From: Bolinopsis microptera
Lineage: Eukaryota > Ctenophora > Tentaculata > Lobata > Bolinopsidae
Reading direction: 5' to 3'
Assembly (NCBI RefSeq): GCF_026151205.1
Contig: NC_087074.1
Location: 7,791,726-7,855,725, forward strand
DNA: 64,000 nt
The notes below the pieces were generated by a model that worked only from the letters and a program-made list of their open reading frames with translations, ran no database searches and was not told the DNA's origin. Shown one piece after another: positions 24,801 through 36,000 of this stretch. Numbering within the stretch: the first letter of the stretch is position 1; each line of letters starts with the position of its first letter. A program made the position numbers and the translations under genes.

Positions 24801-27800
24801 CCCCCCCCCCCCCCCCCCCCCTTGACTTTTTTCCCTCGAAAACACTTTTCTCATTGTTATGATATCCGGCCAAACACTACTTGACTACTGATAAGTAATA
24901 TATCTTAATCACTTAGAAACACCCCCCCCCCCCCCCCCCTCAGTAATTATGTAATATGCGAACGATTTCTTATAGGCCACGCAGTATGTATATTACAGTG
25001 AGACTTTGGTATAATTAACTTTGTGCCACAAGACGGTCAAAATATGATTACTTTCACTGATTTCTTGTGCATTTGGACGACACAACAACTTAATACGGTT
25101 AACTCATGCTATTTGTATTCTCAGGTTGCCATGTAATTTTGTTTAAGTCTACGAATTTCGATCGGTATCAGTATTCAGCAACTGCAATCATCTCACAACT
25201 CTAATCAGTTCCAAAGATTCTTCCTGTCTTGATTCATCTCAATATTGGAAATATTTCGAATGGGGGTTCACCCTGGTCGTTTTTTCGGGAACGTCTCCTG
25301 GGAATATTACTACGCTGAGAATTTAGGAATTCAGACTTCTGACTGGATCCTTGCATCTGTTATCATTTTTTTTAGTGTGGTTGGAATTTTGCGAAACTTT
25401 TCTGCCCTTTTTTACTTCTGGACAAAAAGATGCAAGAATATTCCGGACCTTCTGTATCTTGCTATATCAGCAACAGATTTCCTTTCTGTTTCTTTATTTA
25501 TTCTATGTACAATATCACTGCTAAATGACCGAAAACTAATGCTCTTCAATAATGAAGTGTTCTGCACAGCATGGGCATCGGTTATAACATTCACTGCAAG
25601 GATGTCAATGTTTCTAGCGATGATGATATGTTTAACTCGCACCATCGTAATGCAGTGTCCCTTCCGTCATATAAAACGATCTTGGTTGATTGGAGCTACA
25701 TCTGGATATGCAGGCTATATGTTGGTAATTTTCTTGATTTACCTCTCTCAGAAGTGGCATTACGGAGCATACTCGTATCAACTATCTTCTTGCATTCTTG
25801 TCACCTTGAACTTTCGCAGTGGAGTACCCGTATTTGCTGCTTATTTTGGAGCAGTTTCTTTTATTTTAGAACTCTTTTTGCCATCAGTGGTAACGTTATT
25901 GTGCTTTTTGGTCAGTATGTGGGTTTTAATGACCAGGCCAGCAGTTGGTAACGGAGATGACAAGAAGTTTCGCAGAGTCTCAGTCTCGATCTGTGTTTTT
26001 ACTGCCGTGTTTTTGATGTGTAATCTGCCTTGTTCTCTTTATGTGATATGGGATTACCTCGGCTTGCTGAATATCCTACCTCTTGCTGCGGAAGTACTTG
26101 TCAAAGATCGTAGATATTTATTCTACTATTCCCAACTCATGTTGCAGTATTTCCCAGTATTTTTAAACGCTACAATCAACCCACTGGTTTACTTGCTGAG
26201 GATGCGAGGATATCGAAACTGGGTCTATCAAACTCTAAGGCGTCCGGGAAACTCTGCAAATCTCACAACAAGGGATTCTGCAAATCACAAAACGGGGGAC
26301 CCTGCAAATCACACAACGTAAGTGGTACACTTACTCAGATATATGTGATTAAAACGTGGCCACTATTACGGGCCGATTTTTGGTAGATTTCCAATAACCC
26401 TTGACGAAACGACATTGAATCTCGTTTTATGCAAGTAGTATTATATATCACACCCTATATAATATTAGATTTAGAATCAGATGCAACTATAAAGTTTATT
26501 TCGAGAAAATGTTTATGGTGCTCACTAATAATGGATGCTGTATAAAGCACATTTTTAATTATTAAAATGTTTACTGTATCATTCCGGTGTTCTTATATTT
26601 TGGTTACCTAAATATTGACAGTAGCTATACCTGTGGCTAGCATATAACTAACCATTTTGATGTTTCAGTCAACTTATTGATAAATGATAAAAATTTACGC
26701 TTCTTACGTATTTTAAAACCCAAAAACTGTTTTCCTTTTCCACAATCCCTAGTTTTAGTTTCCACAAAATTCGATTTTGGACCGCTCTTAGAATATATAG
26801 CGTAGTTTGTACTTAAATTTGTGGAATCTCTGTTCAGGAAATATCATATTTGAAAATGGGACAAAAAATAGAACAATGTGATTTTCCTTTAAAAAATTCT
26901 TTCTCCGGAAATAGGGAATTTAACTTCCAGTATCTCAATTGTGTCGATTGTCCATAATTAACTAACTAACTGATTGTTAATAAGTGTAAGCCATCTGACC
27001 TGGTCTGGTATAAGATGTTTTAAGTTTCTATCCCTATTCTTTTAAACAAGATCTCTCAGCAATAGTTGGCATTCTGTACTCAGACAAACCTGAATTGATA
27101 GAAGAGTGCTAGTAGTCTGTCCACTGCACACACTCATCGAACTACCTTCCTCCACAATCAGCAGAGATTCTATCTCTCTCAACCGCTTGTCTTCCTCGAG
27201 AGAGGCTCTGAACCCACCATCGTCTGCAATCGCCACAACGTTCTGAGGAAAGTTTAAGATTTGAAGCAAGCGTGTACTTAAGTACCGTCTTTTTGGCATG
27301 TATTACAATGATTTTGTAAACAATGCTTCTGTAATTAAATCTGTAAACGAAATAAATAAAATTACAAATAATAATTAGGCAATGCGCGCGCGGCGGAATT
27401 GTATGAGTCACTGCGCACAATGAAAAAAGTACACAAGATTTATTATCGCGTGTTCCATTTTAAATTTTAGAAGACCGTTTAGACAAAATTCTAGATTACT
27501 TCAGTCTGTTCTTCTGTGACTGTATCCAAGTCACTAAGAATTTCACTGAGCCGCTGTTTTTCTTCTTCTGTCATCGCAATTGCAGCCAAAGCATCGTTCG
27601 CTAACTCTTTATTTCTGAGGAGAAAGTCGAAATTTATGTCATTATGTGCGCTAAACAATAATATACATAATTAAATATCTGTCATACTTTAATTGACCGC
27701 ACTCCCTCTAATTTTTCTTGTCTTCTCATCTTTCCAGCGTAAATTAATGATTCGAATAAGGTCTACACTTGTCAAGACTTCAAGAGTCAAGCGGGGAAAT

Positions 27801-30800
27801 CAATTAGCTCAATCACGAAATTATCAGAGCCTTACCTTGCAATAAAGTTCTTATTATTTGCATTTTTCCGATCTTCTTTTCTTGAAAAGTTGCTCTTTTT
27901 TGACTGGGCACTTCCTCTCCCTTTCATCCCACGCGACTGACCACCACGAGATTGATCACGTGACTTGTTTCTGCTCTTATCACGTGGTGTTGTTTTTGTG
28001 CTGTTCGTCCTGCTAGTGACTGAGTCGGTTGAACTGATCGGCGGTAGAGAGGATGTGTCTGATTCTCCGTCCAGGAGTTGGGTCGCAAAAAATATTGGGG
28101 TGACATCGCCTTTAAGATCTGATATGAGAGTCAGATCATCTCCACCTGATGAACAGGTGTTGTTACTTGTTATCTATTGTAAATTAGGGGTGATGAGGAA
28201 AATGAGTTGTTTATAATTTGTTATGTCAGATAATTAGAAATCACACTGTATATTGACACCTCTATTATATCGTCATTCGATAATAATTTTGTTATGTTTA
28301 TCAACAGGTCCCCATCATAAAGTCATAAGGCTATATATACTACTAATTACTATAGACAAAAGGTAATTCACAGAGATGACGCCCCCGGTGGAGAATAATC
28401 TCTGTATATTAGCCAAATAAAGAATTGAGTTGCCTGGATACTCAAATATATAACACTGTTTACAAATTTACCAAAAACTAACCGTCATCCTGAAGTTCAT
28501 TATTCTGAATGAGTTGAGAGCCAGAGTTGTACAATAATATCTGTTTATTGAACAACTCGTGTCGTTTCTTCACCTGATAAATCGTCAAATTAGTCAAATC
28601 GTCAAATTAGTGATAGGAGTCGTGTCAAGGGATATATCTTTAGCATTTTAGATTCTCCACAAAAAATGACGTTGGTAAAATGTACTAGGTGGAAGGTAAG
28701 AATTTAAGAAATGTAACCTCTTTTTCACGCTGTATAACAAGTCTCAGGTGCTTATCCAGTTGTTTCATCTTCAGCGCTGCTTTGCGCACCTTCGCGTCAG
28801 GGTGCAGCGCTAGCAGCTCGTACAACCCCATTCTGTGGTTGTGATGACTGGTTATTAAACATTTAGTAGGGATACATCAGTAGTATGAGAACATAAAATG
28901 AGATCAATTTATTACTCATGTCTAGAATTAAACACAGTTCACCAGAATGGAAAGATTTACCAACATAAAAACTTACTTGGTCAGTTTTTGAGGTTGGAGA
29001 TCAGGAGTGGAGTCTTCAGCTCTACCAGGATCTATTAGAAATAATTATTGTTTAAACCAACTTTACTATTTAAACAGGCAGCATTTTCACTGTTAAACGA
29101 GTAGTTCAAGAAATATAAAATAGAACAATGGCCTTTAACTAAGCTGCAACTTCACTTGCAACAAGAAAATACCCGTTTGCTGAGTGGTGACAGTGCACTG
29201 GGAATTAGATCTGGTGATCTGATCTGATTCCGATATCAGATCCAGGGTTGATTGTTGTGCTGATCCTTGGCTTGTCATCGTGCTTTCTCGTGTTATTATC
29301 CTTTTGAACTCCTCTGCAATATCTTAGTTAAAAACCAGCAAGTAAAGTTTGTGGATATAGCAGCCTAAATTCCCTGCACTTGGTCAGCTGAACCCTTGAC
29401 AACGATATAGTAATTAGTGGAGTGTGTAATTATTACAGAAAACAGTGATAGTTAAACTCAGATCATTATACACGGGAAAATCGAGATGGGGGAACATTAT
29501 ATCTGTTATCAATTATCAAGGGTACCTATGAAGCACTACCGTACACTAAAATGGAAGCGCTTTACCTTCGTGTTCAGCCTCGCTGCTATTGACACCACTA
29601 TCTTGGGTAAGTTCCCTGTCGAGTGCTGCTAGCGCCTCCTCCACTGCTGTCTTCTGGACTGTAAGATGTGCTTCTATCTCAGTGGCTACAGGACCTAGCG
29701 TAGAACACGGTTTATTGTTGGCAGTTAGACGATGTAATGTAGAAACTACAGATCTTACTGTATTAAAAATATAATATAATATCATGTCTGGAAACCTATA
29801 TAGCTATATGAGTAAATGATACCATCGCCTCAAAATAGTTTATGATTCTATTGAGTAATAAAAAGCAACCCTTTTTTGTTAACAAAACCCATAATTTAAC
29901 CGCCATTACCCTCTATAGACTGCTTGGGAGGACCGTCCCTAATCTCCCTAATCTGTTGTAGGAACCCCTCCAGCTCCTTGTTTATGTTCTCCTGGGCCGT
30001 CAGATCTATATCTCTTGATGGAACAAGTTCCTGTTCCTCGAACACTGACACCTGGTGTGATATGGCTTTGTTAGGGCTCCCTCCAGGCTCCAATCCTGCG
30101 CCTCTGGTCATGAGTCGGGCAATGTTAGTCTCCACAATTATTATAAACTCACATACTCCTTTACGTTGCGAGTAACGTTACCTTTGCGAACATTCTATAT
30201 TTTAGTTAACAAAATTTACAGCATACTGTAAATTATAATAATAATCTGTTTTCCATTCGATCATATAATTGATGTTTTGGGACAAAGTGAGAGTCTCCAT
30301 TCAGTTTTTACAACAACAATTACAAAAATATACAAAAATTTCAAAAATTTATATAAAAATAGCTTTAAAGTTAACCGGTTTATTGAGTAGAGACATGACA
30401 GTGGTGTTAGAATTGCCTCCATCTCTCATGTTATCCACCAAACTAGCTAGAAAGTCTTGTGTTCCTTGGCTTACTGGATGACTGCTTTCCTGGTTATGGC
30501 GGAAGTAATTATCTTCTAATCATAGAAGTATGTGGATTGTGGTAGTTGTTGATAGTATATATGGTTATTTTTAGGAATGTTCCGGAAAGATCTCAGTTCA
30601 ACTGAGCTTCTCGAAAGTAATCTTAGATAACTAACGATAACACGGGAGTTATAGAGTGCGGCCTTCTTCCCGGAAGAGAATTTCTGGAAATGACCTTTTA
30701 TAATCGCTCACCACGTAATAAGTAATGGTACCTAAAGGCTAAAGTTGAAATACAGAACCATTACATGGTTCTTGGTAGAAGATTATAAAAACACGTGGTG

Positions 30801-31884
30801 TAAATTTTCAGGCCACTTGTAATATACTCTAAGCTAGTTGTAAGCCCAGACTCGAGACGTCATCATTCATTGTTTTTCGTTAGTGTTACAATAGCCCTGT
30901 CTTGTGACGTACGTTTCACGTGCGTGTTATATGTTGTGAATTGGATGTGTCAGGAGTCGCGATCAGTGAGCACATTCTCCCCAGGGAACAGATCTCATTT
31001 TAAATATTACCTTTGTTTTTGGTTTGGATCCAGCAGGCGCGGCAGTATCTACCCATTTCTCAGTTTGTAAACGTTTATACGGGTTAACTCTGACAGGTTC
31101 TTTTTCTGCGGAAAATAAAACTTAGATAGTTGAGAAGTAATGAGGAATACATTATATAAGTTTACATATTGTCAGACCGGGTCTGACGAGAGCTTTGTAC
31201 GTTAAAAACTTAATTAATAATTATCTTTGATAAAGGTAGTTTAGAGGAGCGGTAATAAGTGTTTTGTAATTAAATCTATTATATCCTATTATAAACTAAT
31301 TTTATCCTATGGCTGCGGGGTCAGCGGGGTCCTTTGTTACAAGGAGAGTAATCATCATAATATAGTAATTATCATAATATATCTGTCTAGTAATTAAATA
31401 AGTTAATAAGTTAAAATTGATTACCTTGCTCCCAGGCGTTCTCCTTTCTGTGTATAATCGGGGGACCCCAGCCCCCGCCACCTCCGCCACTGTCCATCTG
31501 ATCCTTTCCTTCGAACCTGCGACTATATGGGTTAATTAGCAAACTTAGAAGCGTGGAGTGATTAATTAAGTGATAATCGTGAGGCAAAACTATAGTATAC
31601 ATGTGCGATAATCTTTGTTGCATGTGATAAAATAATATTGAACGTAAGGAAGTTCTGTGAATATCTCTATACTAGTGTTTTCGTGAGTTCATCTCATAAC
31701 ATGACGTGTATGTTCCTGAACTGAACTAAATTGATTAGACAAGATGATAATGAAGTAAAGAAGTAACAGCGTATAGTGTATTATACCATGAATCAGATAT
31801 GATCTCCATAGTCCCAGTACTGGCAGCGGATGGAACGCGCGTTATGTGGGGTGAGGTCAAGTCTTGAGGATTCTGGTCTTCCAT
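15823..31884 (-). CDS. FSIP1: FSIP1-like protein (fibrous sheath-interacting protein 1), 15 exons
   Basis: Exons in transcript order: 31884-31787, 31516-31425, 31105-31011, 30489-30376, about 30129-29910, 29694-29566, 29313-29173, 29031-28977, 28832-28718, 28573-28483, 28145-27836, 27614-27500, 27242-27090, 16431-16273, 15924-15823 (ends TAG). All have GT..AG borders, every phase fits, and the sum is 1989 nt (662 aa; human FSIP1 is about 580). Diagnostic stretches in family order are a charged helix (AALKMKQLDKHL.. REKEVKKRHEL), FIARNKELAND, EEKQRLSEILSDLD, two further RLxxID/IE-type helices and a C-terminal LDELLSQC. FSIP1 binds an AKAP partner in the sperm fibrous sheath; role here is inferred from homology. 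The acceptor of exon 5 and donor of exon 4 (GTTAAC) are weak. Intron 13 is 10.7 kb and carries an opposite-strand GPCR plus several transposons. Confidence 0.85.
16693..16890. mobile_element. 198-bp foldback element with perfect 57-bp arms
   Basis: 16693-16749 and 16834-16890 are exact reverse complements (start TACTGATATCTGGATAT). The 84-bp centre holds CTGAAGATGGCGTTGACGCC. No clear target duplication is seen. It lies in intron 13 of the FSIP1-like gene, close to exon 14. Confidence 0.7.
16891..18535. other. Intronic DNA without recognised features
   Basis: Part of FSIP1-like intron 13. No exon or structured repeat that I can support. Confidence 0.4.
18544..19269. mobile_element. 726-bp giant palindrome (foldback, hAT-type TSD)
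   Basis: It starts GGTTCTTTTGCGATAG and ends with the inverse. The two halves are near-perfect reverse complements along their whole length (arms about 360 bp; few mismatches, for example TATC/TAGC near the left end). It is flanked by GATCTTTC on both sides (18536-18543 and 19270-19277), an 8-bp target duplication. The arms consist of about 20-bp subrepeats GCGACAACTAGCGCTGGAT in both orientations around AGCGCT palindromes. No coding capacity; the 62-codon frame here is a by-product. Confidence 0.85.
19438..19468. repeat. Perfect hairpin, 12-bp arms
   Basis: GTGTCACGTGGT, seven-base loop, exact inverse. It contains the CACGTG E-box on both arms. Confidence 0.7.
19921..20460 (-). pseudogene. 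Penelope-like element fragment, GIY-YIG endonuclease region
   Basis: A frame of about 179 codons aligns with the C-terminal part of Penelope-like retroelements. A basic linker is followed by TIYEISCSQCPSKYAGQTYRP, the GIY-YIG-type core with the Cys-x2-Cys of PLEs, then RMKEHERC and an HHALTTGH segment. The reverse transcriptase that should precede it is missing, so the copy is 5'-truncated. It lies inside FSIP1-like intron 13, in the same direction as that gene. The fragment begins without a credible start codon context. Confidence 0.8.
20461..21307. other. Intronic DNA with relic repeats
   Basis: Contains an inverted copy of the CGACATCTGTCCGACAG tandem unit at about 20535-20570. A 105-codon plus-strand frame at 20708-21025 matches nothing I recognise. 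Confidence 0.4.
21308..22114 (+). mobile_element. Complete 807-bp hAT element, internally deleted, with 8-bp TSD
   Basis: Termini CAGGCTTGTCCGCCG are perfect 15-bp inverted repeats and continue into GCC-rich subterminal repeats at both ends (21315-21405 and 22029-22105). GTGTGTAG flanks both ends (21300-21307 and 22115-22122), an exact 8-bp duplication diagnostic of hAT insertion. The interior retains only the C-terminal dimerisation part of the transposase. Confidence 0.9.
21563..21973 (+). pseudogene. hAT transposase C-terminal dimerisation fragment
   Basis: About 80 codons match the hAT C-terminal dimerisation region. The hallmark reads IPASSAEIERTWSAAGLI followed by SSQRSRM and an FK.I.CFVLK helix. 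The zinc finger and the catalytic DDE core are absent, so this is the remnant left by the deletion that produced the 807-bp element. The frame runs on without homology to 21973. Confidence 0.85.
22252..22541 (-). other. Unrecognised open frame of about 95 codons
   Basis: The frame reads without a stop from about 22541 down to a TAA at about 22252, starting in KETKPVHTG-like sequence and ending GEDILINLQ. Composition looks protein-like (TVNELSDGWVETENKNLSF), but there is no ATG in good context and I cannot name a family. It may be a transposon ORF remnant or an unpaired exon. Confidence 0.25.
23433..23571 (+). mobile_element. PIF/Harbinger-like MITE copy with TTA TSD
   Basis: GGGGTCGTTCATA..GAGACCCC, flanked by TTA on both sides (23430-23432 and 23572-23574). 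Two C homopolymer runs of 9 and 13-14 bases lie inside. The family landmark TAGCTATTGTGTTAAAATTACAC is present. Confidence 0.7.
23677..24166 (+). pseudogene. 5'-truncated LINE, C-terminal ORF2 fragment, 11-bp TSD
   Basis: The frame 23682-23903 reads LLYGAKVWNTTKKQMKRFEVF.. and LRWYGHVVRMPETR, the region downstream of the RT domain in RTE/CR1-type LINE ORF2 proteins. Homology resumes past a stop as RLRGRP in another frame and ends in an LRRTREACDAGH-like tail. AAACGATCAGA flanks both ends (23666-23676 and 24167-24177), an 11-bp target duplication. There is no poly-A; the 3' end is TGTA-rich. It interrupts the repeat block also found at 6211 and 6723. Confidence 0.8.
24178..24734. other. Remainder of the repeat block, then AT-rich intron
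   Basis: 24167-24310 continues the repeat interrupted by the LINE (TTGTTCGATCGTTTGAAT through AGCCTGAGCCCGATTGTGTG). Nothing further is recognised. Confidence 0.5.
24735..24970 (+). mobile_element. Degenerate PIF/Harbinger-like MITE with long C runs
   Basis: It starts GGGATCGTAAT and ends near TAATATGCGAACGATTTC, mutated forms of the family ends. It contains C runs of more than 20 bases at about 24799-24821 and of about 19 at 24922-24940. Confidence 0.5.
25260..26321 (+). CDS. Rhodopsin-like GPCR, intronless, nested in FSIP1-like intron 13
   Basis: A single exon of 353 codons from the first in-frame ATG. Seven hydrophobic segments are evident. TM1 has GILRNFSALFYF (Asn1.50), TM2 LAISATDFLSV (Asp2.50), a Cys sits before TM3, TM3 ends CLTRT where DRY is expected, TM6 reads LMCNLPCSL (CWxP with Asn for Trp) and TM7 TINPLVYLL. 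The N-terminus has an NVS sequon and no signal peptide. The tail ends in three short NxTTxD/DxAN repeats. The motif set shows a functional class A fold but not the ligand. It lies opposite in strand to its host gene. Confidence 0.85.
   Translation: MGVHPGRFFGNVSWEYYYAENLGIQTSDWILASVIIFFSVVGILRNFSALFYFWTKRCKNIPDLLYLAISATDFLSVSLFILCTISLLNDRKLMLFNNEVFCTAWASVITFTARMSMFLAMMICLTRTIVMQCPFRHIKRSWLIGATSGYAGYMLVIFLIYLSQKWHYGAYSYQLSSCILVTLNFRSGVPVFAAYFGAVSFILELFLPSVVTLLCFLVSMWVLMTRPAVGNGDDKKFRRVSVSICVFTAVFLMCNLPCSLYVIWDYLGLLNILPLAAEVLVKDRRYLFYYSQLMLQYFPVFLNATINPLVYLLRMRGYRNWVYQTLRRPGNSANLTTRDSANHKTGDPANHTT
26322..27089. other. Intronic DNA between nested GPCR and FSIP1-like exon 13
   Basis: AT-rich; nothing recognised beyond the likely 3' UTR of the GPCR. 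Confidence 0.4.
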
Positions 31885-33051
31885 TTTGCTATACCTTTAC
31901 CTAAAGCATATCATTATTAAGGAAATAAAGTTTAGGAAGGAGAGGGGGCCGGACGAGGGGGGGAGGGGGCAAATAACGAAAATGATTGGATTCAAAACAG
32001 CATGTACGCATTACGCAATACGATCCAATGAATTTCACAAAATGGGGCAAAAAGATTAGATATTTCTAATCGAGGTGATATTGTATTATTTAATGGGTAT
32101 TGGGTATAGTATTTGAAATAAGATTTTGCAACACCCTGATGATTTTTCTTTGAAAAGTTACTATAATAGGCTAATCGTTGTCTCACATCGTGCCAACTCG
32201 TAGTCGCCCCTAATTTTAGTAAAAGATAACCTTTTCAACTTCTTTACCATAAACCTGGCCGTCTCCGTGGCATTGGATTAGCCTTTTTCTAAACGTTTGA
32301 ACAATTCGAACGCTTAGAAAAAGGCTAATCCAATGCAACGAACAATTATTGATCGATTAGATCCAACAAAGTATATGATATTGCTCTCGAGAAGTGAGAA
32401 CTTCAAAAACATTAAAGAAATGACAAATATTTCACAAAGCACAATGCAGATACATAAACCTCTTTTTTCCGCCAACAGCAAATGCTCTGTCTTCTACGAG
32501 TCAAATTTCTAATTATTGTAAGGAACAGCTCTGTAGTATGTTATCATTATAATTTTAAGAATATTTATCATTTGCGATCTTAAAACCTGTTTACTTTCAA
32601 TTCATATTTCTTCATTATACTAATTTGATTCACGACACTGATACTACTATAATATGTTGGTTATACAAGTTGATACTACTTAATATGATACTACTTTTAT
32701 TCATGAAAATCATACTACTATATTATTTTTCTGATAGGCTGCTACTGTTTGATATTTATGTTATTATTTAAACGAATAATTCAACTCCCCGCCAGTTTCC
32801 AGATCGATAGTCGCTTCTTTCCTTGCTAAGTTGCTAACATGATAATGCCGCGGCAGTGGCTATGGTTCTTTCATTTGTTTGCTGATTTCAATCGTCTTTT
32901 CAGAAGTTCGTTTATTCGACTCGGTTATCCACAAACTTTTACAAAAAACCAGCCATGAACGAGTAATCTTAGTCTTGGTAGTTTGTATTTGAGAGAGCCT
33001 CCAATTGTTATTAAAGACCTAGACTAACTTATGTATTTTCAGAATGTTAAA
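31885..33051. other. Divergent intergenic region between FSIP1-like and receptor genes
   Basis: About 1.2 kb between two head-to-head start codons, so promoters for both are expected here. It has a G-rich stretch (31935-31970) and a long hairpin at 32270-32336. No TATA-like box could be assigned with confidence. Confidence 0.4.
32270..32336. repeat. Long hairpin, about 30-bp arms
   Basis: GCATTGGATTAGCCTTTTTC and its inverse are continued inward by CTAAACGTTTGAA/TTCGAACGCTTAG with a couple of mismatches, leaving a loop of about three bases. Confidence 0.75.
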
Positions 33052-36000
33052 ATGTTAAGAATGAAGAACCTCTCAATGACCTGGCAACTCCTCATTTACG
33101 GTCTTATTACAGTAATTGCTGAACCAGGTGAAACATCTTTCTCTTTAACGTTTTAAAAATGAAATACCAACAATTTCTGATCACAACCAATTTGAGTTAG
33201 TTGTTCTGTTATAGCTTTGAGCTGAAATCCTGTCGGGGAATTTTGTCATTTACAGACCAAACATTTGTGATCGTTAAAATCGTAATTTGACAACAACAAA
33301 AATTGCTAGCCTTTTGTCACGTCTGGTGCAGAATAGGAGGACTCTTTTGTGCCTGGGCACTCATAACTTAAAATGAGACAGCGTACGTTTAATATACCTA
33401 CTATAGTTATCAATTCTCAGATTACATGCCCGTAAAATGAGTAAATTCGTAGCTGCCCCATTTGTGCATTGTTATCGAAATCTTTGAACATGACCTCACG
33501 CGGCAGGTAGATCCTTTCAGTATTAGGTACTAATAGTAATACATAATTCATACTTGTACACAGCTCTCTAGTTGTATATTATTTAACCATTTACCAAATC
33601 TTAACACCCACTACCCAAAAAGAGTACAGGAACATCGCACAGTACGGTGTTGCTACACAGGAGAGTACCAGTTATGGTGGTCTTGCTAGCAGAGCAATAG
33701 ATGGCAACACAGATGGAATCTGGACCAGGTTAGGGTTGAAGAGTTTAAATTATCTGTTCCTATTGTTCTATAATATTTTCTGTAATATAATAATGGTATT
33801 GGTCGTAGTTTTTTAAATCAAGAGTATTGAGATAACCAACAGTTCTATTTTCATAAAAATTAAAAAGTATATAAATATACAACAAACCGTACGGTTTCAA
33901 ATTTGATTCTTTTCAACATCTAAAAAATCAATTTGTTTATATTTCAGTGGATCGTGTACAAGCAGTACACATTCCGTTCTCCTGAACGGAATGCCAGGGC
34001 CAAACTGGTGGAAACTAGAGTTTCCTACTGAGGTGCAGATAGATTGGATTAATATATGGAATAGACTGGATGTAACTTGGGGAGACTTTCAGTACCGCAT
34101 AGATAAAGTTAAGGTTACTAAAATAAACACAATTACAAATGATGAAGGGAAAACGAACGATAAGGAACAAAAATGCAAATGAATGAAAAATCTTGAACAG
34201 AAAAAGAAACAATAGTGCCCACAAGTCAAACAAACAATTCCACACAGTCCCACTCAGGGGTGTAGGAAGCGGGGGGGCAGGGGGGGGCCATCGCCCCCTC
34301 ATGAAATCTGGGCAAGGGGCCAAAAAGGGCCAACTTTTTAATTTAGGTTTCTAAACATTTTTGGGAAAAAAAATTTTTTCCCCGAAAATTTATTTAGTCA
34401 AAAATTTTCAAAGTTTTTCTGAAAACTACTTTTGTTTATGTTTCATGCTACCCTGATCATTATGAGCCAAAAATATTTTTTTTGGTTTTCGAAGTTCGAT
34501 GTATGATTTTGGACTCGAGGGTTCCCCTTTGTGATGCGATCTCGGAAGGCAGGCATCCCCTTCGCATTACGAGCTCAGAAGCGGGAGCTCTGCTTTCAGA
34601 GGTACGTATCGAGAATGACTCGGACCGAAAATTTTCTAAGTCAAAATTTTTCAAAGTTTTTCTGAAAACTACTTTTGTTCATGTTTCATGCTACCCTGAT
34701 CATTATGAGCCAAAAATATTTTTTTCGGTTTTCGAAGTTCGATATATGATTTTGGACTCGAGGGTTCCCCTTTGGCCTTTGTAATGCGATCTCGGAAGGC
34801 AGGCCTCCCCTTCGCAATACGAGCTCGGAAGCGGGAGCTCTGCTTTCAGAGGTACGTATCGAGAGTGACTCGGCCCGAAAATTTTCTAAGTCAAAATTTT
34901 TCAAAGTTTTTCTGGAAATTACTTTAGTTCATGTTTTATGCTACCTTGATCATTCTGAGCCGAAAATATATTTTTCTGTTTTCGGTTTTTTGAAGTCCGT
35001 GCCTACATTCGAAAGGTTGTGGATGCGATACTGATTGGTTTCATATACTAATTATAGAAAACGAGAATTTGGTCCGTAGATTTAAAGGAAAATGCGCAAT
35101 TTGACGCGGAGAACTGAAAAAAATGGCGATTTGTCGTGAGGCCAGAATCTGAAAAATCGCGATTTGTCGCGGCAAACGTGAAAAATCCTCGAAATTCAGG
35201 GTTTGGCGCGAAGCGCCAAAAAATTTAGGGTGTGGCGCGAAGCGCCAAAAAATATTTTGAATTTGGCCCCCCCCATGAAAAAAATCATTCCTACACCCCT
35301 GGTCCCACTACTAGTAGAATACCACCATCAAATTGCAGGTATACGTTGGCAATGTCACATGCGGAACAATAGACTACAATTGGGGTACCAATCCTTACCA
35401 TATCAACTGTGGTCCTTTAATAGCAAGAAACGTAACAATTGTAGGCGGCTCAAACAAGGACGGAATTTTAACTCTGTGTGAAGTGGAAGTGTATTCTAGC
35501 AATGGCCCAGGTAAAACCTTTCAGACACCTTGAAATTACTTTTCAACAACCAATGTTTGACTCTCCAGCTTGTAAAAGGTCACAGTTATTTCAAAAATTC
35601 GTAACTACCTTTTTTTACTTCTTGAAATCATAGTCCATGGCCAATGGAAATTTGACTAAAATTTACGTGTTATCAACCGTCCATAATATCATTTACAATA
35701 ATCAATAACTAATCAGTGTTTAAGAACATAGCAAAGTACGGGACAGCGACACAAAAGAGTACAAGTTATGGTGGTGTGGCTAGTAGAGCAATAGATGGCA
35801 ACAAAGATGGCATCTGGTCGAGGTAGCACCTTCCATGTTATCCTAATTGTTAGATGAATTAACCACTTTTTTAGCGGTACTGTTTAAATTATTGTTGCGA
35901 TTATAACACTAGATTATTATAACACTAGATCGTGATATTTAGTGACAAAAGAACATTCAGAAAATTAAAACAAAATCGAATCTCTAAATGCAAAAAGTTT

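Noticed and set aside
30129-30147. Alternative upstream acceptor for FSIP1-like exon 5 adding six residues (FIIIVE)
   Set aside because: In frame as well, but the added residues are hydrophobic and unlike the rest; neither acceptor is strong, so the shorter form was kept as the working limit.
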